Shown here piece after piece: positions 59,071-64,000 of a stretch of DNA of 64,000 bases; position 1 is the first letter of the stretch; every line of letters starts with the position of its first letter. The notes under the pieces are model-generated. The model saw nothing but the letters and a program-made list of their open reading frames with translations, was not told the origin of the DNA and made no database searches. This DNA comes from Rickettsiella endosymbiont of Aleochara curtula (GTDB taxonomy: Bacteria; Pseudomonadota; Gammaproteobacteria; Diplorickettsiales; Diplorickettsiaceae), in NCBI RefSeq assembly GCF_964030935.1, contig NZ_OZ034990.1, positions 620,001 to 684,000 on the forward strand. The letters run 5' to 3'. The translations under genes and the position numbers were made by a program.

Positions 59071-60648
59071 ATGAGTTATCAAGTCCTTGCACGAAAATAT
59101 CGGCCTCAGTCATTCGATCAGTTAATTGGTCAGGAATCTACTTGTCGCATTCTAAAAAATGCGCTGAATACACAACGAATTCACCACGCTTATCTTTTTA
59201 CCGGCACGCGCGGAGTTGGCAAAACAACCTTAGCACGTTTACTCGCTAAATGTTTAAATTGCCAAACCAAAATCACGCCTGAGCCTTGTAATCGGTGTGC
59301 ACCATGCCTAGCGATTAATACAAATCGTTTTACCGACCTCATTGAAGTGGATGCCGCTTCACGCACCAAAGTAGAGGATACACGTGATCTACTGGCTGAT
59401 GTTCACTATGCGCCCAGCCAAGGCCGCTATAAAATCTATCTTATTGACGAAGTACATATGCTTTCTTCGCATAGTTTTAATGCCTTACTAAAAACTCTCG
59501 AAGAACCTCCACCGCATGTCATTTTTTTATTAGCGACCACCGATCCACAGCGTCTACCCGCCACCATACTTTCACGCTGTCTACAGTTTCATTTAAAAAT
59601 TATTTCTGCCACGCAAATCAGTGATCATCTTGCTAATGTATTAAAAAATGAAAATATTCCTTACGAATCCGCAGCACTCTCGCCACTTGCACAAGCCGCG
59701 CGCGGTAGTTTACGTGACGCGTTAAGTTTATTGGATCAAGCGATCGCTTATACCAATCAAAATCTCACCAAACAGGATATCAATACATTACTCGGTCATG
59801 TCGCTAACACTGAAGTAAGCAGTCTATTAGAAGCATTGATTTTAGAAGATACTACGCAGCTCTGGTCCCTAGTCGAAAAGTTAAACGCGCTCGCCGTAGA
59901 TTTTTCATGGGTTATTGATGAACTCCTGACTTTTTTACATGATATGGCACTGAGCCAGCGGTTTAAGACTGAAACTAAGTACGCTCAAGCCGTCACTGAC
60001 CTCGCCCAAAAGTTTTCGCCGGAAGACATCCAGCTTTATTATCAAATTGCCTTATTAAGCCGGCGCGATTTAGCGTTGGCACCCACGCCACGACTAGGCT
60101 TTGAGATGCTGTTACTTAGATTGTTAGCGTTCAAACCTGCTATGGAAGAGACCGATCCTCACCACGTAGCAAAAAAAACCGCTCCTCCACCTAAGCTAAC
60201 AGCAAAAAAACAAACCGCTACGCACCCAATAGACCACAAAGTAATAACGCCGGCTACACACAAGGACTTACACTGGCCTACACTTATCAAACAATTAAAC
60301 TTAACCGGATTAACCTATGCTCTCGCCCAGCAGTGTGCCTTACAGTCTTATCAAGACAGCCACATTGCTTTATGCTTAGACCCTAGGCAAGCCGCACTTC
60401 GCAGCGTTAAACAAGAAGCTAAGTTAGCACAAGCGCTTTCCGGCTATTTCGAGAAGCCAACCACATTAGCGATCAGCCTTGGCGATACGGATTTATCGAC
60501 ACCCGCACGTTTACAGCAACAACACCAATCGCAGCGTTTAGAGCACACGACAAAAGCACTACAAAACGATCCGGCCATTCAAGCGATTATGCAAACATTT
60601 GATGCTAAACTACAGACTGAGTCTATTCAGCTTCTAGATGAAGATTGA
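59071..60648 (+). CDS. dnaX: DNA polymerase III subunits tau and gamma
   Basis: The clamp-loader ATPase, 525 residues (E. coli tau 643). Walker A is GTRGVGKTTLARLLAKCL (about 45-62). The zinc module has CLNCQTKITPEPCNRCAPC. Walker B is IYLIDEVHMLSSHSFNALLK and the sensor-1/SRC motif TILSRCLQFHL. Domains I-III end near residue 366; the tau-specific C-terminus is shorter than usual. At GCA AAA AAA ACC (60169-60180) a run of eight A forms a slippery heptamer, and a -1 shift would end after five codons, giving a gamma of about 374 residues. ffs lies upstream, ybaB-recR downstream. Confidence 0.95.
   Translation: MSYQVLARKYRPQSFDQLIGQESTCRILKNALNTQRIHHAYLFTGTRGVGKTTLARLLAKCLNCQTKITPEPCNRCAPCLAINTNRFTDLIEVDAASRTKVEDTRDLLADVHYAPSQGRYKIYLIDEVHMLSSHSFNALLKTLEEPPPHVIFLLATTDPQRLPATILSRCLQFHLKIISATQISDHLANVLKNENIPYESAALSPLAQAARGSLRDALSLLDQAIAYTNQNLTKQDINTLLGHVANTEVSSLLEALILEDTTQLWSLVEKLNALAVDFSWVIDELLTFLHDMALSQRFKTETKYAQAVTDLAQKFSPEDIQLYYQIALLSRRDLALAPTPRLGFEMLLLRLLAFKPAMEETDPHHVAKKTAPPPKLTAKKQTATHPIDHKVITPATHKDLHWPTLIKQLNLTGLTYALAQQCALQSYQDSHIALCLDPRQAALRSVKQEAKLAQALSGYFEKPTTLAISLGDTDLSTPARLQQQHQSQRLEHTTKALQNDPAIQAIMQTFDAKLQTESIQLLDED
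60171..60194 (+). other. Putative dnaX -1 frameshift site (tau/gamma)
   Basis: The heptamer A AAA AAA in the dnaX frame (60171-60177) matches the X XXY YYZ rule. In the -1 frame the codons AAC CGC TCC TCC ACC are followed by TAA at 60192-60194. A second run (GCA AAA AAA CAA, near 60203) has no nearby -1 stop. I see no strong stem-loop downstream. Eight As could also allow polymerase slippage. Confidence 0.6.
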
Positions 60649-60669
60649 ATAAACCTCCATATATACTTA

Positions 60670-60702
60670 TTGCACTTCAAGATGCGAACCAGTATCTTGA
60701 TA
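60670..60702. repeat. R3 hairpin repeat, copy 3
   Basis: TTGCACTTCAAGATGCGAAC then CAGTATCTTGATAA. CAAGATG pairs imperfectly with TATCTTG. It lies between dnaX and ybaB, six bases before an R2 copy, forming a composite repeat block. Confidence 0.5.
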
Positions 60703-60707
60703 ATCGT

Positions 60708-60761
60708 CGTCATGGCGAGCGAATGTCTAGATTGCCGCGCACCTACTGCGCTCGCAATGAC
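60708..60761 (+). repeat. R2 repeat copy between dnaX and ybaB
   Basis: A short 54-bp form: CGTCATGGCGAGCGAATGTC, TAGATTGCCGCGCACCTACT, GCGCTCGCAATGAC. Nearly identical to the copy at 62592-62645. The arms CGTCATGGCGAGC and GCTCGCAATGAC pair with one mismatch. Confidence 0.88.
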
Positions 60762-60795
60762 AAGTAAATTATGATCTTACTAAGAGGAAAATAAA

Positions 60796-61131
60796 ATGAA
60801 TATGAAAGTTGACCTAGATACACTTTTAAAACAAGCCCAGGACATGCAGTCCAAAATGCAATCTGCTCAAGCCGAATTAGCGCAAATAGTGGTTACTGGA
60901 GAAGCCGGTGGCGGTATGGTTAAAGTTGAAATGGATGGCCGACACACGGTGAAATCTATTTGGCTGGACCCCGCTTCGTTAAAAGAACCGAAAGAATTTG
61001 TAGAAGAATTGCTGGTAGCTGCATTTAATGCCGCACTAAAAGAAATTGAACAAGCATCACGTCAAAAATTAAATGACTTAACCAGTCTGATGCAGACCAA
61101 GTTTAGTAGTGACTTAGCAACTACTGAATAA
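60796..61131 (+). CDS. ybaB: Nucleoid-associated protein YbaB/EbfC
   Basis: A 111-residue dimeric DNA-binding protein that coats and bends DNA. LLKQAQDMQSKMQSAQAELA is the N-terminal helix pair, GEAGGGMVKVEMDGRHTVKS the central sheet and LLVAAFNAALKEIEQASRQK the second helical block. Full length. AAGAGGAAAAT before the ATG is a good ribosome site. It sits between dnaX and recR as in most bacteria, though here R3 and R2 repeats separate it from dnaX. Confidence 0.95.
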   Translation: MNMKVDLDTLLKQAQDMQSKMQSAQAELAQIVVTGEAGGGMVKVEMDGRHTVKSIWLDPASLKEPKEFVEELLVAAFNAALKEIEQASRQKLNDLTSLMQTKFSSDLATTE

Positions 61132-61165
61132 CTTAATATATTTTTATTATTATGTAGATGTAAAA

Positions 61166-61765
61166 ATGGCTACTCCTTTGATAACACGATTAATCTCCCA
61201 ATTTTGTTACTTGCCGGGAATAGGGCCTAAATCTGCAGCACGTATAGTGTATGGCACTATACTAGCGGAAGGAAAACGGGAAGATAGCTTAGCGCTTGCA
61301 AAGCTTATAGAACTGGCGATTCAAGAAGTGAAAAATTGCGAACAGTGTCGAGATTTAAGCGAAACATCTATTTGTGCGCTATGTTCAAATCCAAATCGAG
61401 ATAGTAGTCTACTGTGTGTAGTTGAAACGCCAGTGGATGTGCTCGCTATCGAACAAACTGCCAGCTACCGTGGTTACTATTTTGTTCTAATGGGACGCTT
61501 GTCGCCACTCGATGGAATTGGTCCTGAGGAATTAGGTATCAAACATTTTGTCCAGCGTATCAACACACAGATGCCGCAAGAAATTATTTTAGCAACTAAT
61601 CCCACCGTAGAAGGCGAAGCAACGGCACACTATCTCACTGAACTGATTAAACAAAAAGGGATTAAGATCAGTCGCATTGCGCATGGTGTTCCATTAGGTA
61701 GCGAGCTAGAGTTTATTGATAATCATACGCTAGCTCGATCACTATTCGCACGTGTCACCGTTTAA
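61166..61765 (+). CDS. recR: Recombination mediator protein RecR
   Basis: A 199-residue protein that acts with RecF and RecO to load RecA on gaps. The helix-hairpin-helix is FCYLPGIGPKSAARIVYG (about 12-29). The zinc finger is CEQCRDLSETSICALC (C4). The Toprim domain follows (LLCVVETPVDVLAIEQTASY, YFVLMGRLSPLDGIGPEELG). Standard length. It is 34 bases downstream of ybaB and presumably co-transcribed with it. Confidence 0.96.
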   Translation: MATPLITRLISQFCYLPGIGPKSAARIVYGTILAEGKREDSLALAKLIELAIQEVKNCEQCRDLSETSICALCSNPNRDSSLLCVVETPVDVLAIEQTASYRGYYFVLMGRLSPLDGIGPEELGIKHFVQRINTQMPQEIILATNPTVEGEATAHYLTELIKQKGIKISRIAHGVPLGSELEFIDNHTLARSLFARVTV

Positions 61766-61787
61766 TCGTCATCGGGCCCTACATGTT

Positions 61788-62405
61788 TCAAGGATGAAGC
61801 GCTGGTGGTGATGCCTGCGATAACCTTGAAGCATGATTTTGTTTGAAAAATTCGGTTACAACATCCGTATGTAAATAACGATTATAAATATTTTCTAAGG
61901 TATCTTTAGAATATTTCTTAGAAAAATTATCGGATACGATACAGTTTACTATTCCTAAACGCTTTTTTAGATCCTCGTTTAACTCATCTTCTTGATACCG
62001 TGGATTTGTAATAAAGCTCTGCTCATTTATTCCTAAAGCAAACGCTACAAATGCAGAAGGCATCGCACCGACGATAAAACTAGAATCTATTTCTGGTGTA
62101 ATTGCGTAAGATCCTTTTTGTAAAGAAGCAAGCTGTATTTGCTCAGCCTTCACTAAGTAAATATACCCATAAGTCCCAGCCGAAAGAAGCTCGTTATCCT
62201 GACCAATGGCACTACATTTTGTACTTGATGCAGTAATATAAGTTTGAGATAAATATTTAAATTCACTTAAAATTTCTTTGTCTACTGCAGTTTGCTTAAA
62301 TCCATTTTGAAAAACGTCATTGAGACCATCCACTAAGCTATTTGCAAAACTATTTTTTTTAACAACAATTTCTTCACCGCGCCATATAAAATCTTCTTTT
62401 GGCAT
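61788..62405 (-). CDS. Hypothetical protein, orphan between recR and rplT
   Basis: I do not recognise this 205-residue protein. It is soluble, mixed alpha/beta, without a signal peptide. It opens MPKEDFIWRGEEIVVKKNSF and has a central hydrophobic strand region (IVGAMPSAFVAFALGI) too short and polar-flanked to be a sure membrane segment. The C-terminus is Ser/Pro/Ala-rich (RLSQASPPALHP). In related genomes pheS or ihfA follows rplT; here this gene sits beyond an R2 repeat in that place. A lineage-specific, possibly secreted, protein is one reading. Confidence 0.6.
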   Translation of the reverse strand: MPKEDFIWRGEEIVVKKNSFANSLVDGLNDVFQNGFKQTAVDKEILSEFKYLSQTYITASSTKCSAIGQDNELLSAGTYGYIYLVKAEQIQLASLQKGSYAITPEIDSSFIVGAMPSAFVAFALGINEQSFITNPRYQEDELNEDLKKRLGIVNCIVSDNFSKKYSKDTLENIYNRYLHTDVVTEFFKQNHASRLSQASPPALHP

Positions 62406-62686
62406 AATTATTATCCTTATTTAAATATAAAACACTTAACCATGCTAACAGAATAAAAAAAATTGGGAAGATTAAAATAATTATTTTAATTTAAATAAAT
62501 AATTAAATTAATAATTTTTAAATATATATTCCCACCATCAAAGTTAGCGAATTAAACCTTAAGTGAGTAGTGGATATTTTAAAAAAATGGTCGTCATGGC
62601 GAGCGAATGTCTAGTTGCCGCGCACCTACGGTGCTCGCAATGACGGTTAATACGCTCGCGCTAAGACGTAATAGAATAGGAATAAA
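62406..62686. other. Spacer between rplT and the orphan gene
   Basis: A 281-bp spacer. The left half (62406-62580) is extremely AT-rich and should hold the promoter of the orphan gene. The right half contains the R2 copy at 62592-62645. Confidence 0.5.
62585..62645 (-). terminator. R2 repeat copy acting as probable terminator of the rplT operon
   Basis: The R2 element itself spans 62592-62645, 42 bases after the rplT stop. On the minus strand it forms GTCATTGCGAGC ... GCTCGCCATGAC, and beyond a short GACCA the strand runs into seven T. The hairpin plus T-run fits an intrinsic terminator for thrS-infC-rpmI-rplT. Confidence 0.65.
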
Positions 62687-63043
62687 TTAAGCTAAGGCTT
62701 GCTTAGCTTTCTCTACGAGCTGCGCAAAAGTAGCTTTATCGGTAATGGCTAAATCCGCTAAAATTTTACGATCAACAGCAATTTCTGCTTTGCTAAGGCC
62801 CGCAATAAAGCGGCTATAAATCATACCATGTTCACGTACAGCGGCATTAATACGTACGATCCATAGTGCACGAAAATCACGTTTCTTTTGCTTTCTATCA
62901 CGATAAGCGTATTGACCGGCTTTAGTTACCGCTTGCTTCGCCGCTCTAATGACGCGGCTGCGTGCGCCCTTATATCCCTTAGCTGCTTTTAGGATTTTTT
63001 TATGTCGGGCTCTTGCAGTTACCCCACGTTTCACTCTTGGCAT
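62687..63043 (-). CDS. rplT: 50S ribosomal protein L20
   Basis: A 118-residue 23S rRNA-binding protein needed early in 50S assembly. [37 protein letters not shown] and [20 protein letters not shown] are the family blocks; [20 protein letters not shown] is the C-terminal globular part. Full length and strongly basic. In E. coli L20 also represses rpmI-rplT translation. It lies 35 bases after rpmI. Confidence 0.97.
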   Translation of the reverse strand: MPRVKRGVTARARHKKILKAAKGYKGARSRVIRAAKQAVTKAGQYAYRDRKQKKRDFRALWIVRINAAVREHGMIYSRFIAGLSKAEIAVDRKILADLAITDKATFAQLVEKAKQALA

Positions 63044-63078
63044 CGTCTTTAACCTCTTTAATTATCTTTCGTTGTTTT

Positions 63079-63273
63079 CTAAGAACCTTGTAACATACGT
63101 TCGACAGCACGCACGTCACTGGGATTAACTAAATTTGTATGACGCAAGTTACGCTTGCGCTTACTATCTTTCTTAGTAAGGATATGGTTATGGTGTGATT
63201 GCGCACATTTATAACCTTTAGCTGTGGGCTTAAAACGCTTTGCAGCTCCTCGGTGACTTTTTAACTTTGGCAT
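63079..63273 (-). CDS. rpmI: 50S ribosomal protein L35
   Basis: A 64-residue basic ribosomal protein. [20 protein letters not shown] at the start and [20 protein letters not shown] then [11 protein letters not shown] are diagnostic. Length is as expected (E. coli 65). It lies 29 bases downstream of infC and 35 upstream of rplT, in the conserved infC-rpmI-rplT order, where L35 expression is normally tied to L20 feedback. Confidence 0.97.
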   Translation of the reverse strand: MPKLKSHRGAAKRFKPTAKGYKCAQSHHNHILTKKDSKRKRNLRHTNLVNPSDVRAVERMLQGS

Positions 63274-63302
63274 AGATACTCCGCATTACTTAATTATATT
63301 AG

Positions 63303-63887
63303 CTACTTGGTTTTTTTTGGACTCACCACTAACACCATCTGCCGGCCTTCCATCTTAGGTTTATCATCGATCGCGGCATAAGCAGCCAGATCTTTTTCTA
63401 AACGCTCAATAAGCTTAGCGCCTAAGTGCAAATGGGCGATTTCGCGACCCCGAAATCGTACCGTGATTTTAGCTTTATCGCCTGCTTGCAGGAAACGTAT
63501 CAGGTTGCGTAGCTTGACCTGATAATCCCCTTCTTCTGTTACGGGTCGAAACTTAATTTCTTTTAATTGAATACGCTTTTGCTTTTTTTTCTGCGCAGTT
63601 TTCTGCTTACTCAACTCAAAGAGATATTTACCATAATTCATGATCCGACAAACGGGAGGGACCGCTGTTGGTGCAATTTCTACTAAATCAAGATCAGCGT
63701 CTTCCGCTTTTCTTAGCGCATCATTTAAAGAAACCACGCCTAACTGCTCACGATCAGGGCCAATTAACCTTACTTGTGGAACGCGAATCTCGCTGTTAAC
63801 CCTAACCTTTTTTGCATTGCCGGTTCCCGACCTAGGTTGAAAACTTCCTCCTGGTCTATGCTGCTGTATAACTTTTTCTGTACTAAT
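63303..63887 (-). CDS. infC: Translation initiation factor IF-3, AUU start
   Basis: About 194 residues. The conserved N-domain starts [20 protein letters not shown] and continues [20 protein letters not shown] and [20 protein letters not shown]; the C-domain has [20 protein letters not shown] and [16 protein letters not shown]. The frame extends upstream of the first ATG/GTG candidates to an ATT at 63885-63887 with GGAG eight bases before it, the classic infC AUU start that lets IF-3 limit its own synthesis. A basic ~30-residue tail ([20 protein letters not shown]) makes it longer than E. coli IF-3 (180). It starts two bases after the thrS stop. Confidence 0.93.
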   Translation of the reverse strand: MSTEKVIQQHRPGGSFQPRSGTGNAKKVRVNSEIRVPQVRLIGPDREQLGVVSLNDALRKAEDADLDLVEIAPTAVPPVCRIMNYGKYLFELSKQKTAQKKKQKRIQLKEIKFRPVTEEGDYQVKLRNLIRFLQAGDKAKITVRFRGREIAHLHLGAKLIERLEKDLAAYAAIDDKPKMEGRQMVLVVSPKKTK

Positions 63888-63889
63888 AA

Positions 63890-64000
63890 CTATTTCTCCG
63901 TATCGATTCGACTATTCGACTGTGGGGCACAAGCCTGCCGAATCATCTGATAAAACGCATGGACCGACATACTACCCAAATCATCCCCTGTTTGTCTACG
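63890..64000 (-). CDS. thrS: Threonine-tRNA ligase, C-terminal end (5' part outside window)
   Basis: The last 36 codons of ThrS and its [23 protein letters not shown] is the conserved C-terminal block of the anticodon-binding domain, followed by [16 protein letters not shown]. ThrS charges tRNA(Thr). The stop at 63890-63892 lies two bases from the infC AUU codon, so the pair is translationally linked as in E. coli. Confidence 0.92.
   Translation of the reverse strand, partial: RRQTGDDLGSMSVHAFYQMIRQACAPQSNSRIDTEK

Noticed and set aside
58812-59082. Minus-strand ORFs across tRNA-Ser and ffs
   Set aside because: They are antisense shadows of two well-defined RNA genes.

Overview
The window is an AT-rich chromosomal segment of a gammaproteobacterium. 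The gene neighbourhoods are diagnostic: smc-zipA-ligA, ffs-dnaX-ybaB-recR, ybeZ-ybeY-ybeX, mreBCD back to back with gatCAB, yhdP next to tldD, and thrS-infC-rpmI-rplT. The low GC, a GDP-heptose type envelope cluster, orphan genes set between housekeeping operons, and many short interspersed hairpin repeats suggest a host-associated member of the Legionellales (Coxiella/Rickettsiella-like). That placement is inference; no marker gene was searched. I saw no transposase, phage gene or CRISPR array.

Layout. (1) 1-7 kb, minus strand: a sugar-nucleotide operon with a sedoheptulose-phosphate isomerase fragment, methyltransferase, heptose-1-P nucleotidyltransferase, heptose-7-P kinase, oxidoreductase, SDR, nucleotide-sugar dehydrogenase (its catalytic Cys replaced) and epimerase. 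(2) 7-14.8 kb: three paralogous ~700-residue polytopic membrane proteins (DUF6311-like, GT-C-like) with a GtrB/ArnC-type polyprenyl-phosphate glycosyltransferase between the first and second. (3) 14.8-26.4 kb: msbA, tldD, an orphan, yhdP, then LPS core and O-antigen transfer genes. (4) 26.4-31.2 kb: two tiny unknown genes, an AT-rich 530-bp spacer with a perfect DnaA box, a signal-less amidase and mreBCD. (5) 31.4-39.9 kb, plus strand: gatCAB, miaB, ybeZYX, gabD. (6) 39.9-51.3 kb: orphan, dut, small lipoprotein, smc-zipA-ligA and a QseBC/PmrAB-like two-component system. (7) 51.3-58.7 kb: orphan, fadD, minC (no minDE beside it), a degenerate kinase-receiver protein and prfC. (8) 58.8-64 kb: tRNA-Ser, 4.5S RNA, dnaX-ybaB-recR, orphan, and rplT-rpmI-infC-thrS.

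Three repeat families run through regions 4-8. R1 (about 124 bp, ends TATACTC/GAGTATA) usually lies just upstream of start codons, and one copy is translated inside zipA. R2 (about 55-80 bp, ends CGTCATGGCGAGC / GCTCGCAATGACG) usually lies at gene 3' ends; one copy supplies the last ~23 codons and the stop of an orphan gene, another looks like the terminator of the rplT operon. R3 is a shorter hairpin built on TCAAGATG/CATCTTGA.

Working together: regions 1-3 would make an activated heptose-derived sugar, load a sugar on a lipid carrier, transfer it with the three membrane proteins, flip lipid A (MsbA) and assemble LPS (glycosyltransferases, WaaL). The rest is housekeeping for cell shape, division, translation and replication, with several unusual expression signals: AUU starts for mreC and infC, and a -1 slippery run in dnaX.
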